Origin: Crystallibacter permensis
GTDB taxonomy: Bacteria; Actinomycetota; Actinomycetes; Actinomycetales; Micrococcaceae
DNA: 64,000 nt
Reading direction: 5' to 3'
NCBI RefSeq assembly: GCF_025960875.1
Contig: NZ_JAODLR010000017.1
Span: forward strand, 1 to 64,000
Both the position numbers and the translations under genes were made by a program. The notes beneath the pieces were generated by a model. That model did no database searches and was not told the origin of the DNA. It was given only the letters and a program-made list of their open reading frames with translations. Shown piece by piece: positions 25,801-34,408 of this stretch (position 1 is its first letter; each line of letters begins with the position of its first letter).

Positions 25801-25806
25801 ACCCTA
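25801..25806 (-). promoter_or_regulatory. -10 box TAGGGT, leaderless start
   Basis: TANNNT seven bases before ATG 25793 of the membrane protein gene, which lacks a normal ribosome site. Confidence 0.5.
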
Positions 25807-25869
25807 CCCACTCCCTAAGACGGTTTGGGAACCGCTGTGGATAAGTGACAGATCGAGGACCAGCCACGC

Positions 25870-26556
25870 CTATTGCAGCTCGAAAACCAAGTCTGCCCGA
25901 TCCCGCATGGCACGAACCAGGCCGGCGTTAGGCTGGTCCACATCGCGCACCCAGGCTTCGGCGGCTTCCGGCGATTTGCCGAAGGCGATGTGCCGCTCAA
26001 CCAGCTGGCGGATGCGCAGCCGGTCGTCCTGCTCGACGTACCAGACCTCCGTGCACTGTTCCCTGACTTTCCGCCAGCCGGGTTCATCCAGCAGGAGGTA
26101 GTTACCTTCGGTGAGCACCGTGTGTGCTGCCGGGAAGACCGGGACCAGGCCTGCCAATGGTTGTTCGAGGGTCCGTTCGAAACCTGGAGCATAGACGGCG
26201 TTGTGCCGGTCGCGCCGAAGCCGCCGGAGAAGCTCGGCATAGCCATACACATCGAAGGTCTCCGGCGCGCCCTTCCGGTGCAACAGCCCCAGCCGTTCCA
26301 ATACGGCGTCGGCGAGGTGGAAGCCGTCCATCGGGACGTGGGCGAACTGCTGCTGCTCGGGATCGGGAGTGCCTGCATTGAGCAGCGCCAGCAGGTTTTC
26401 CGCGAGGGTGGTTTTGCCCGCGCCAGGTTCGCCGACGATCCCGATAATGGTCCGCCTGCGCGGGGCAGCCGCGTCATCCTCAGCCGCCTGCTCAGGGGTA
26501 TCCGTAGTTGCAGCGGCAAGCCGCTCGATCCGATCCGTCAGTTCCTGTAGCCTCAT
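25870..26556 (-). CDS. P-loop nucleoside/sugar kinase family protein (YggC/uridine-kinase-like)
   Basis: 228 residues with Walker A GEPGAGKTTL at 42-51, the MDGFHL motif typical of uridine/pantothenate-kinase-like proteins, YDVYGYAELL-type middle and a VLTEGNYLLLDEPGW Walker B region. The YggC/FrcK-like group phosphorylates small sugars or nucleosides, but substrates differ between members. Its ATG overlaps the stop of the methyltransferase gene (ATGA), giving a two-gene operon. Confidence 0.8.
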   Translation of the reverse strand: MRLQELTDRIERLAAATTDTPEQAAEDDAAAPRRRTIIGIVGEPGAGKTTLAENLLALLNAGTPDPEQQQFAHVPMDGFHLADAVLERLGLLHRKGAPETFDVYGYAELLRRLRRDRHNAVYAPGFERTLEQPLAGLVPVFPAAHTVLTEGNYLLLDEPGWRKVREQCTEVWYVEQDDRLRIRQLVERHIAFGKSPEAAEAWVRDVDQPNAGLVRAMRDRADLVFELQ

Positions 26557-27443
26557 TCGCCGGCCTCGGACTGCACATTTGGTTCCGAGTCCCGGTGCTT
26601 CACCGCGTACCCCATATAGGAGAGGGACGTCTGCCGCACCTGCCCGAAGTCCAGCCTTCGGCTGAGCTCGCCGTAGGTGATGCGGCCCCGCCGGGCTTGG
26701 ACGAAACCACTCAGCATGGCCAGCGGATTCGCGCGCGGTGCCAGACCGGACAGGCCTGCCGGCTGCAGTCCGTTACCTATTAATAGGGCGGCCAGCTCGC
26801 GTGGTTTGATGAACTTCTCCCAGACGTGGAGCTCCGTGTCAATGATCCGGGTGAGCGGCCACTCCTGCATAAACTTGATGGCCAGGATCTTGCTCGTGGC
26901 GGTCCGATTGATGGTGTCGAACAGGTACAGCCCACCCGGTTTCATCACCCGGGTGGTCTCGGCCAAGACCCGCGGTAGATCGGCGACATGCTCGAGTACA
27001 TCGCAGCAGTAAACGACGTCGAACGTCCCGTCCTCCACCGGCAGCAGTTCGCCGGTACCCACTTGGTAGCGGATCCGGAGCCCGCTCTTTTCCGCATGCA
27101 CCCGTGCCGCTTCAATAGCGACGGCGGACGGATCCACACCCACGACGTCGAACCCCAGCCGCGCAAACTCCTCAGCCAGCAAACCCGCCCCGCAGCCCAC
27201 ATCGAGCGCTTTCAGCCCTGCCCCGATCGGCTGCGCAACGGCTGAACCACCAGCCAGGAAGCCTGTCGTGGCCACGCTTCCGTCCTCATCTCCAAGCTCG
27301 CGCTGCAGGACCTCACTGAAGTAGGACATCCGTCCGGGAGTGAGGCTCCCGTGCAACAGATTGAGCGGATTGTCTTCATCCCACCAGGAACCACCCAGCC
27401 GGTTGTAAACGTCGTTATCGATCGGCCCGCTGCTCCCCGCCAT
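26553..27443 (-). CDS. Class I SAM-dependent methyltransferase (UbiG-like)
   Basis: 296 residues. Begins with the UbiG-type entry segment GGSWWDEDNPLNLLHGSL, then SAM motif I LDVGCGAGLLAEEFA (about 80-93), motif II acidic VVGVDPS and motif post-I FDVVYCCDVLEHV. UbiG makes O-methyl transfers in ubiquinone synthesis, but actinobacteria use menaquinone, so the substrate here is probably another hydroxylated small molecule. First gene of the kinase operon, probably leaderless from TATGCT six bases before the ATG. Confidence 0.8.
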   Translation of the reverse strand: MAGSSGPIDNDVYNRLGGSWWDEDNPLNLLHGSLTPGRMSYFSEVLQRELGDEDGSVATTGFLAGGSAVAQPIGAGLKALDVGCGAGLLAEEFARLGFDVVGVDPSAVAIEAARVHAEKSGLRIRYQVGTGELLPVEDGTFDVVYCCDVLEHVADLPRVLAETTRVMKPGGLYLFDTINRTATSKILAIKFMQEWPLTRIIDTELHVWEKFIKPRELAALLIGNGLQPAGLSGLAPRANPLAMLSGFVQARRGRITYGELSRRLDFGQVRQTSLSYMGYAVKHRDSEPNVQSEAGE

Positions 27444-27449
27444 AGCAGG

Positions 27450-27455
27450 AGCATA
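27450..27455 (-). promoter_or_regulatory. -10 box TATGCT, leaderless start
   Basis: TANNNT six bases before ATG 27443 of the UbiG-like gene. Confidence 0.6.
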
Positions 27456-27494
27456 GTCGCCTCGCGGGAAGGGCAGGCAGCAAAAGGAAAGAAA

Positions 27495-27535
27495 GGAGGA
27501 CGACGGCGGCAGGTGGGCTGCCGCCGTCGTCCTCC
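27495..27535 (-). terminator. Stranded terminator in a divergent intergenic region
   Basis: A perfect 18-bp stem (GGAGGACGACGGCGGCAG with complement) around GTGGG. Read on the - strand it is followed by TTTCTTTCCTTTT, the form of an intrinsic terminator. It lies upstream of both flanking genes, so it ends no gene now present. Confidence 0.75.
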
Positions 27536-27589
27536 CTCACAGGGTGATTAGAGCTTGTGATCTAACGGTGGACCAACGATGCTGGGCAT

Positions 27590-29377
27590 ATGTCGATGCC
27601 AGCGCAACGTGAGGGCGGTTATGGGGATTTGTCATCCTATGCGGCGATTGGCAATGGGCGAACGGTTGCGCTCATAGCACTTGATGGTGCGATCGACTGG
27701 TTGCCCATACCAGATCTGGATTCCGCACCTGCCTTCGCACGCCTGCTCGATGCGTGTGAAGGCGGTCGTATGGAACTGAAGCCGACTGAGCCCTTCACGG
27801 TGGATCGTCGCTATGTGGACGGGACCAATGTACTCGAAACCACTTTTACAACCGATGCCGGTACTGCACGCGTTACCGATGCTCTCGTGAACGGATTCGC
27901 GGGCAGATTGCCGTGGGTGGAGCTGGCCCGGCGCGTTGAAGGAGTCGATGGTGAGGTGCGCTTTCGATGGTGTGTTGCCCCGGGAACGCGCTTTTCGACG
28001 GCATCCCCATGGGTGGACACCACCGTGCATGGCGAGGTCATCCGGGTTGGCGGTCTAATGATGGTGGTGCGGGGTATAGCGCACGTTCCGGAGTCCGGCG
28101 GGAGACGCGAAATCGCCGGAACCTTTACAACAACCTCTAAGTCCCGTCACCTCATTACAGTTGCTGCAACCGAAGATGAACCGCTGCATTTGCCGGTGCC
28201 CAAGCTGACTGACGAGGGGCTGGACCGCACGATCGAGACGTGGCAGTCCTGGTCACGTGATTTCAATTACCGTGGTCCTTGGGCGGCCGCGGTGCAACGC
28301 AGCGCACTGGCCCTCAAGCTCTTGATGTATGAGCCCACCGGTGCGATTGCTGCGGCCGCGACAACTTCGCTTCCGGAGAGCCTCGGGGGCGGCAAAAACT
28401 GGGACTACCGTTTCGCGTGGGTGCGGGATATCGCCTACATGGTTCGATCCTTGGTCCGTTTCGGGCTGCGTGAAGAAACACATGCCGCCGTAGTCTGGCT
28501 TCTGGACGCGATCAGGGAGAACGGTCCAGGACTCAGTATTCTTTACACCTTGGACGGCAGCATCCCAGACGATGTGCGCGTCCGTGATGCCCCGGGATGG
28601 CGCCGGATCGGTCCGGTCGCGTCCGGAAACCGAGCGGTCGATCAGTTGCAGTTGGGCGTATACGGAGACCTGTTCAATGTCATGCGCGTGTTCGTTGAGG
28701 CAGGAAATGTCCTTGATGAACGAACCGGCTCGATGCTGGCCGCCCTGGCCAATGAGGTGACAGGAATATGGCGGCAGCAGGATTCCGGCATATGGGAGCT
28801 GCCGGAGCAGCGGCACTTCACCTCCTCGAAAATGGGATGCTGGCAGGCTCTGAAGGAAGCAGCGCGTTTAGGTGAAATGGGTCAGATTCCGGGAGATTCC
28901 GAACACTGGCTATCGGAATCGGAAGCCATTCACGAGTGGATACTCGAAAACTGCTGGTCCGAGAAGCGGCAGAGTTTTGTTGCTTGGGCAGGCGGCGATA
29001 GCCTCGACGCTTCGGTACTGCTGCATGCGGCCAGCGGCTTTGACCGGACCTGGCGGATGTCCTCGACCATCGATGTGATACAGGCCGAGCTTGGCAACGG
29101 TCTACTCATGCACCGCTACACCGAGGCCGCCCGGGAGGAGGGTGCTTTTGTTGCGTGCTCGTTCTGGATGGTGTCAGCACTTGCCTGTGTCGGCCGCTGC
29201 AGTGAAGCAGTCTCACTTATGAACGGCATCGTCAACATGGCCAACGACGTCGGCCTGTATTCCGAGATGATCGACCCCCAGAACCTGTTGTTTTTGGGCA
29301 ACCTGCCCCAGGGACTTAGCCACCTCGCACTCATCAACGCGGCGATCACACTTGAGGAACTCAACTGCGGACAATGA
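27590..29377 (+). CDS. Glycoside hydrolase family 15 protein (glucoamylase/trehalase-like)
   Basis: 595 residues. N-terminal beta-sandwich (DLSSYAAIGNGRTVALIALD, then GAIDWLPIP) and a C-terminal (alpha/alpha)6 barrel with NWDYRFAWVRD, SGIWELPEQRH (likely general acid Glu) and YSEMIDPQNLLFLGNLPQGL (likely general base Glu region). Actinobacterial members include trehalases and glucoamylases; which this is cannot be decided by eye. No signal peptide, so cytoplasmic. A second ATG six bases in is equally possible. It overlaps the SMP-30 gene tail to tail by 17 bases. Base composition is visibly lower in GC than flanking genes (about 57-58% in sampled lines). Confidence 0.88.
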   Translation: MSMPAQREGGYGDLSSYAAIGNGRTVALIALDGAIDWLPIPDLDSAPAFARLLDACEGGRMELKPTEPFTVDRRYVDGTNVLETTFTTDAGTARVTDALVNGFAGRLPWVELARRVEGVDGEVRFRWCVAPGTRFSTASPWVDTTVHGEVIRVGGLMMVVRGIAHVPESGGRREIAGTFTTTSKSRHLITVAATEDEPLHLPVPKLTDEGLDRTIETWQSWSRDFNYRGPWAAAVQRSALALKLLMYEPTGAIAAAATTSLPESLGGGKNWDYRFAWVRDIAYMVRSLVRFGLREETHAAVVWLLDAIRENGPGLSILYTLDGSIPDDVRVRDAPGWRRIGPVASGNRAVDQLQLGVYGDLFNVMRVFVEAGNVLDERTGSMLAALANEVTGIWRQQDSGIWELPEQRHFTSSKMGCWQALKEAARLGEMGQIPGDSEHWLSESEAIHEWILENCWSEKRQSFVAWAGGDSLDASVLLHAASGFDRTWRMSSTIDVIQAELGNGLLMHRYTEAAREEGAFVACSFWMVSALACVGRCSEAVSLMNGIVNMANDVGLYSEMIDPQNLLFLGNLPQGLSHLALINAAITLEELNCGQ

Positions 29378-30263
29378 AGGGATAGGGCAGGCGTCCGCGA
29401 GTATTGGTCTGAATACGAAATACATCACCGGATAATGGATACGCCTCAAGCTGTGCTTCGGTCAGGTTCTCTCGTGCACTCGCGATATACAGGGTCGAAA
29501 GGCCGGGCCCGCCGAACGCGACGGAGGTGACGTTTGGCACCGGGATCTCGATGGCGAACATTTTCCGGCCGGTTGAATCGTAATGTACGACTTGTCCGCG
29601 CCCGTACATCGCGCCCCAAAAATTGCCGTCCGTATCGATCGTGAGCCCGTCGTGCGGACCATCTTCAATGAACGTTCCGACATCACGGATTTCACCCTCG
29701 GGACCATAGGTACCGGTGTAGATCGTGCCGACACTCGTGTCCGTGAAATAAATTCTCCGGCCGTCGAGCGACCATTCCAGTCCGTTCGCGACGCCGATGC
29801 CTCCGCGCAGAAGACGCAGGTCGCCATCGCGGGTGACAGAATAAAACGCGCCGACCGGGTCCGCTCCGGTGACGTTCATTGAGCCGGTCACCCACCGGCC
29901 GGCGGGATCGACTTTTCCCTCATTGAGGCGCAGGCCGCTATGGGCGTGCTCAATGATGGCCAGGGTCCGGATCAGACTGCCCGAGGCATCTGTCACGATG
30001 ATGCGGTCTTCAAGCGACACCACGAACCCCGCTCCGCCTGCAATTTCTGCCGGTGAAAGAGATGCAACCGGGGGAGGCAACGTGATGACACGATCGGCTG
30101 ATCCGTCGCTTGGCCCGCCGAGCCCGCTTCTGTGGATGCTTCCTGCTGAGATATCGCACCAGATCATTGCCGGCTCCACACCGTCCGGATCCCACACCAG
30201 GCTTTCGCCCAGAATTGCCCGGCTATCCCTGAAAACCTCCGGAACCCCCAGGACGCTGCCCAT
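29361..30263 (-). CDS. SMP-30/gluconolactonase family protein
   Basis: 300 residues, six-bladed beta-propeller of the SMP-30/LRE group that hydrolyses sugar lactones. Visible: GESLVWDPDG near the start (metal Glu), VANGLEWSLDGRRIYFTD (metal Asn and DNA-like loop), and PHDGLTIDTDGNFWGAMY (metal Asp). ATG 30263 has GGTGG upstream. Convergent with the GH15 gene and divergent from the SDR gene. Together they could take a sugar to its lactone and then its acid, which is inferred from neighbours. Confidence 0.85.
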   Translation of the reverse strand: MGSVLGVPEVFRDSRAILGESLVWDPDGVEPAMIWCDISAGSIHRSGLGGPSDGSADRVITLPPPVASLSPAEIAGGAGFVVSLEDRIIVTDASGSLIRTLAIIEHAHSGLRLNEGKVDPAGRWVTGSMNVTGADPVGAFYSVTRDGDLRLLRGGIGVANGLEWSLDGRRIYFTDTSVGTIYTGTYGPEGEIRDVGTFIEDGPHDGLTIDTDGNFWGAMYGRGQVVHYDSTGRKMFAIEIPVPNVTSVAFGGPGLSTLYIASARENLTEAQLEAYPLSGDVFRIQTNTRGRLPYPFIVRS

Positions 30264-30323
30264 CGGTCCACCACAGCATGTGCCACCGCCTATGTAAAGC
30301 CTTGCAGCCCGTGCAGTTTCGCG

Positions 30324-30329
30324 TATGGT
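30324..30329 (+). promoter_or_regulatory. -10 box TATGGT, leaderless start
   Basis: TANNNT six bases before ATG 30336; no Shine-Dalgarno is present. Confidence 0.55.
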
Positions 30330-30335
30330 CGATTA

Positions 30336-31136
30336 ATGGACCTGGGCATAGAAGGCAGAGTTGCACTCGTCACCGGCGCGGATTCGGGTATTGGCTGGCA
30401 CACCGCCCGCCAATTGCTCAACGAGGGCGCCACTGTCGTCATCACCGACCAGTACGAGGATCAGCTGAACGCGGCTGCCCAGAGACTTGAAGCCAAACCA
30501 GGCCAGCTGTACGCCATCCCGGCCGACATCACGGATACTGCTTCGATCGCCTTGCTGGGCGAACGGGTAACCGAAGCTGTAGGCGATATTGACATCCTCG
30601 TTCAGTCCGCAGGCATCACCGGCGCCCAAGGTCTTTTCCACGAACTCACGGACGAAGGCTGGACGGATACCCTGCTGGTGAATCTGATGGGCCCGGTGCG
30701 GCTCGTCAGCGAATTTCTACCGTCGCTTCGTAAAGGCGGCTGGGGCCGGATCGTGTTTGTCGCATCGGAGGACGGTGTTCAGCCGTACGAGAACGAGTTG
30801 CCGTACTGCTCCGCAAAAGCCGGCATCCTCGCGCTGGCCAAGGGCCTCTCGCGCAGTTATGCGTTGGAGGGACTGCTGGTAAACAGCGTTTCCCCGGCCT
30901 TCATCCATACGCCCATGACCGACGCGATGATGGAGAAACGGGCTGCCGAGCTAGGCATCCCGGTCACGGACGCAATCGAGAGCTTCCTCGAAGAAGAGCG
31001 TCCGCACATCGACTTGAAGCGCCGCGGCAATCCCGACGAAGTTGCCAATGTCATCACCTTCCTCTGCTCCGACGCCGCGAGCTTCGTCAACGGCTCCAAC
31101 TACCGTGTGGACTCCGGCTCAGTGGCCACCATTTAA
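30336..31136 (+). CDS. Short-chain dehydrogenase/reductase
   Basis: 266 residues with cofactor loop TGADSGIGWHTA near residue 15, an acidic residue in the VVITDQY strand end (favouring NAD), QSAGITG in place of NNAG, catalytic Ser in VASEDG and Tyr/Lys in YCSAKAG. Substrate unknown. Followed after 29 bases by a second SDR in the same direction, so the two probably share a transcript. Confidence 0.85.
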   Translation: MDLGIEGRVALVTGADSGIGWHTARQLLNEGATVVITDQYEDQLNAAAQRLEAKPGQLYAIPADITDTASIALLGERVTEAVGDIDILVQSAGITGAQGLFHELTDEGWTDTLLVNLMGPVRLVSEFLPSLRKGGWGRIVFVASEDGVQPYENELPYCSAKAGILALAKGLSRSYALEGLLVNSVSPAFIHTPMTDAMMEKRAAELGIPVTDAIESFLEEERPHIDLKRRGNPDEVANVITFLCSDAASFVNGSNYRVDSGSVATI

Positions 31137-31165
31137 CCCCGTATCGTCACGATGAGAGGACCATC

Positions 31166-32062
31166 ATGTCTCCTGACCAGTACTCGTTCGCTGATCCCAG
31201 GACCCTGTATCCATCCATCTCCCCACCCGTACAGCAACAGCCCGAACCCGCGGTCCAAGCAAAAATGACTCCGGTACCCGACCTAGGCGAGAACAGCTAC
31301 CGCGGGTCCGGCCGCCTTCAAGGGCGCAAGGCACTTATAACCGGAGGCGACTCCGGCATTGGCGGGGCCGTAGCAATCGCTTTCGCACGAGAGGGCGCAG
31401 ATGTCGCAATCTCCTACCTTCCCGAAGAAGAACAAGATGCACGCCACATCGTTGCCCTGATCGAGGAAGCTGGCCGCACCGCTGTCGCTTTCCCCGGCGA
31501 TCTGAAAAACAAGGACTACTGCCACCGCCTCGTTGATGCGGCCGTTGACGGCCTGGGCGGCTTGGACATCGTCGTGAGCAACGCAGGCAAACAAGTCTTC
31601 GTGGAAAAAATCGAGGACCTCAGCGACGAGCAATTCGAGGACACCATGCACACGAACGTGTTTGCCATGTTCTGGCTGGCTAAGGCCGCGGTTCCACATC
31701 TCAAGCCCGGCTCAACCATCATCTGTACGGCCTCTCTTGAAGCCTACAATCAACTACCGTTTTTGCTCGACTATGCAACGACCAAGGGTGCGATCAACAA
31801 TTTTTCGAAAGCACTGGCCCAGCAATTGGCCCCGCGTGGCATTCGTGTTAACGCCGTTGCACCAGGCCCGACTTGGACAGCTTTACAGGTTAGCCAGGGT
31901 TTTCCTCCCGAGAAGCTGCCCGAATACGGCAAAGACAACCCGCTCGGCCGCTCAGGGCAGCCAGCCGAACTGGCACCGGCCTATGTCTATCTCGCCTCGG
32001 GTGAATCAAGCTTCACCATCGGCGAAACTCTCAACGTGAACGGTGGTATGCCCACGCCGTGA
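31166..32062 (+). CDS. Short-chain dehydrogenase/reductase, YghA/YhdF-like
   Basis: 298 residues. The extra N-terminal stretch of about 45 residues (FADPRTLYPSISPP and KMTPVPDLGENSYRGSGRL) marks the YghA/YhdF/glucose-dehydrogenase-like SDR group. Cofactor loop TGGDSGIGGAVA, VSNAG, Ser in CTASLEAY and YATTKGA with catalytic Tyr/Lys. GAGAGGA precedes the ATG. Many relatives are general-stress enzymes; the physiological substrate is not known. Confidence 0.87.
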   Translation: MSPDQYSFADPRTLYPSISPPVQQQPEPAVQAKMTPVPDLGENSYRGSGRLQGRKALITGGDSGIGGAVAIAFAREGADVAISYLPEEEQDARHIVALIEEAGRTAVAFPGDLKNKDYCHRLVDAAVDGLGGLDIVVSNAGKQVFVEKIEDLSDEQFEDTMHTNVFAMFWLAKAAVPHLKPGSTIICTASLEAYNQLPFLLDYATTKGAINNFSKALAQQLAPRGIRVNAVAPGPTWTALQVSQGFPPEKLPEYGKDNPLGRSGQPAELAPAYVYLASGESSFTIGETLNVNGGMPTP

Positions 32063-32094
32063 CGCAGCAAACCGCATCCGCCCTGCGATTGTGA

Positions 32095-32310
32095 CTGTAC
32101 GGCCTGGAAGACGTCGAAAAGGCCATCAGGGACTGCCTTCAATCGAATCAAAGAGCTGTTATTGACGCTGCCGGTAACGACGAACTGTGCGTCGTGATGG
32201 AGCAGGCCATTTTAGGGCGACGAATACTGGGAGCCGGCGGCCACCGGGACGTGGTGCCTGTGGCGCTGGCGCTCAGGCGGAAGCGGGACGTGCTTCGAGA
32301 ATCGACTTGA
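32095..32310 (+). pseudogene. Possible gene remnant (open fragment)
   Basis: An open frame of 71 codons begins right after an in-frame TGA with no start codon. Its translation (for example GLEDVEKAIRDCLQSNQRAV) has a normal helical, protein-like composition. The last 38 bases overlap the SRPBCC gene on the other strand. I do not recognise the family. It could be the tail of a gene lost at the right edge of the low-GC block, or chance. Confidence 0.25.
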
Positions 32311-32722
32311 TCCGGACCAGGTCCTTGCGGTTGGCCTTCCTCATCATCATCCCCATGAAGGGTGCAGCCAGCCGGGAGAAGCCGACTGGTTCGCCGTTGT
32401 TCCGCAGGGTCATCCGTGTGCTGGCCCCGTCCACCTCGGTCCAGGTGTAGGTGGTCTGCATCGGAAAGGGACCCTGGGCGGTGCGCATCACCAGTTTTTC
32501 GAGCGGGCGGAACTCGACGATCTCGTAGGTGTAGGAGAGGTGGCGGCCGAGGAAGGCGGCGTCGAAGGCTATGCGGGATCCAACTGCGAGCGGAGGGGGC
32601 GTTTCCCAGCGGGCCGAGGCTATGTTCTGGTACCACTCCGGGGCGTTGTCCGGGGCAGCCGCGTATTCGGCAACCGTCTTGCACGGCGCAGCGATGAGTA
32701 TTTCGGTGGTGACGTCGACCAT
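32273..32722 (-). CDS. SRPBCC (polyketide cyclase/START-like) protein
   Basis: 149 residues of the helix-grip SRPBCC fold: a start of VTTEILIAAPCKTVAEYAA, the central EWYQNIASARWETPPPL, and a long C-terminal helix. The cavity binds hydrophobic ligands in relatives; no catalytic residues are evident. GGGAG precedes the ATG. Single gene, divergent from uracil-DNA glycosylase. Confidence 0.8.
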   Translation of the reverse strand: MVDVTTEILIAAPCKTVAEYAAAPDNAPEWYQNIASARWETPPPLAVGSRIAFDAAFLGRHLSYTYEIVEFRPLEKLVMRTAQGPFPMQTTYTWTEVDGASTRMTLRNNGEPVGFSRLAAPFMGMMMRKANRKDLVRIKSILEARPASA

Positions 32723-32820
32723 GCTTCAGACTCCCATATTGGAGCAGGGCAGGCCACCTGGCCACCGCCGGACACTATGGTTGAGGAGTCAGAACAATGA
32801 ACGACGGCGTGCTCGCCTAA

Positions 32821-33519
32821 GTGGCTGCGCTGCGTTGCAACGGGCGGGAGGACTTGAGGAATTTGGCCAGAGGCGCGCAGGACATCCAGGTCTTCATCGA
32901 AAAGCTTGCCCGATTGCCCGTCGGGGCGAGCAGTTGCAACTTCTTCGACCACTCCAGGCCGGAGAACGCCGTGCGACGGCGCAATCTGCAGCTGTACCTG
33001 CAGGACATGCTGGAACGCCAGCCCAAAGTCCTGCTGGTGGGGGAGGCACCCGGCTACCGAGGCATGCGGATGACCGGAGTTCCGTTCACCAACCGCGACA
33101 TCCTTCAAAGCCGCGAGGGCTACTTCGGGCTGTTCGGGCCGGACAGGGGATACGTCCTGCCGGCCGAGGCGGCCTCGGTTGCCGCCGAACCTACGGCGAC
33201 GGTGATGTGGGACGTGCTCGCCGGCCTGGACTTCCTGCCGCTGCTCTGGAGTGCCTATCCGCTGCATTCTCATCAGCCCGACCGGCCGCTGTCGAACCGC
33301 ACGCCGTCGGCCGCCGAAGCAGTGGCCGGACGCCCGTTCTGGCAGGACCTGGCGAAGCTGTTCGCGGTGGAGTCCGTTGTTGCGGTAGGAAACGTGGGAT
33401 TCCGCAGCGTCAGCGCCAGCGGCCTGTCCGTTCCCAAAGTGCGCCATCCGGCCCACGGCGGCAAGGTCAAGTTCCGGGACGGTCTGAAGGAACTTCTTGC
33501 CGCCGGGATGGATGGCTAA
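32821..33519 (+). CDS. Uracil-DNA glycosylase superfamily protein
   Basis: 232 residues from GTG 32821. Motif 1 VGEAPGYRGMRMTGVPFTNR and a late VRHPAHGGKVKFRDGL match UDG-like proteins that remove uracil from DNA; it lacks the four-Cys cluster of family 4. The start is odd: a good ribosome site (GAGGAG) and ATG at 32797 lie in the same frame, but a TAA at 32818-32820 stops after seven codons, immediately followed by GTG. Either translation restarts at the GTG or a point change has made an early stop. Active-site Asp/Asn identity is not certain by eye. Confidence 0.75.
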   Translation: MAALRCNGREDLRNLARGAQDIQVFIEKLARLPVGASSCNFFDHSRPENAVRRRNLQLYLQDMLERQPKVLLVGEAPGYRGMRMTGVPFTNRDILQSREGYFGLFGPDRGYVLPAEAASVAAEPTATVMWDVLAGLDFLPLLWSAYPLHSHQPDRPLSNRTPSAAEAVAGRPFWQDLAKLFAVESVVAVGNVGFRSVSASGLSVPKVRHPAHGGKVKFRDGLKELLAAGMDG

Positions 33520-33561
33520 CGGGCGATCCCGAGCTGAGCGACTAGGAACCGCTTCCGCGGA

Positions 33562-34314
33562 TCACGTGTACATAAGGGATCCCGGTGTGGTGAGCACTTC
33601 GCCGGTCTCCAGCCAGGTCTTCAGTCCGGAGAGGATCATCGGCCAGCCGCCGTACAGCTGCTCGTTGGCGCCCTCGGGCAGCTGGTCGTGGGTGACGGTC
33701 AGCCGGCAGGAGTCCGCCACCTGCTCGATTTCCCACGTGATCCGGGACGTGCCTTCGGCCTCGACATCCTCGCCCCAGAGCGCGCGCATGCTCTGCACGA
33801 GGCGTCGCGGCGGATCGATTTCCAGGATTTTGCCTTCGCTCAGCGGCCCGTCGGCCTTGGGATTCGTCATCCGGTAGCTCGAGCCAACCTGCCAGTCGGT
33901 TTCGATCCGGTTGCCGAAGATGTACTTGCTTCTGGTCTCGCTGTCCGTGATCGCTTCCCACAGCCGTGCCGGGGTGGTGCGGATGTAGATCTCGAAGATC
34001 TTTTCCATCGGAGTTTCCAATCGTGTCTTGAGCTCGCTGAGGCCAGCGGCCCACGGTTGTGCATACTTGCCCATCCACCGGTCATGGATGAGCCGGATCG
34101 GCACCGGATTCAGGAAATGAAGCTTTTCGCGGCCTCTGCGCCGCGTGACCACCAGGCCTGCTTCCTCGAGCTGTTTCAGGTGCTTCATGACACCGAAGCG
34201 CGTGATATCGAACTGCGCTTCAAGGGCGCTGAGTGTCTGCCCATCCTCGCGGAAGAGCTCGTCCAACAAGGCTCGGCGGGTCGGATCTGCGAGGGCCTTA
34301 AACACAACGTCCAC
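33562..34314 (-). CDS. ArsR HTH fused to SRPBCC (AHSA1) domain
   Basis: 250 residues. Residues 1-85 are an ArsR winged helix (FKALADPTRRALLDELF, then ITRFGVMKHLKQLEEAGLV). Residues 100-250 are an AHSA1-type SRPBCC domain (FEIYIRTTPARLWEAITDSE). No metal-site Cys are seen in the recognition helix, so the effector is likely a hydrophobic ligand held by the SRPBCC cavity. GTG 34314 is leaderless from TATCAT. A 16-bp inverted repeat directly upstream of that -10 suggests autoregulation. Confidence 0.87.
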   Translation of the reverse strand: MDVVFKALADPTRRALLDELFREDGQTLSALEAQFDITRFGVMKHLKQLEEAGLVVTRRRGREKLHFLNPVPIRLIHDRWMGKYAQPWAAGLSELKTRLETPMEKIFEIYIRTTPARLWEAITDSETRSKYIFGNRIETDWQVGSSYRMTNPKADGPLSEGKILEIDPPRRLVQSMRALWGEDVEAEGTSRITWEIEQVADSCRLTVTHDQLPEGANEQLYGGWPMILSGLKTWLETGEVLTTPGSLMYT

Positions 34315-34320
34315 GCGTTA

Positions 34321-34326
34321 ATGATA
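34321..34326 (-). promoter_or_regulatory. -10 box TATCAT, leaderless start
   Basis: TANNNT six bases before GTG 34314. Confidence 0.6.
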
Positions 34327-34327
34327 G

Positions 34328-34343
34328 GTGACCATTTGGTCAC
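34328..34343. promoter_or_regulatory. ArsR-type operator GTGACCA-TT-TGGTCAC
   Basis: Perfect 7-bp inverted repeat with a 2-bp spacer, next to the -10 of the ArsR-SRPBCC fusion gene, so bound protein would cover the spacer and -35 region. Confidence 0.65.
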
Positions 34344-34408
34344 ATGTTGAGAGTTTTCTGGAAGAAACAACCGCTAGATGCAGGTGCCAGGTGCAGGCGC
34401 TGCGGAAG

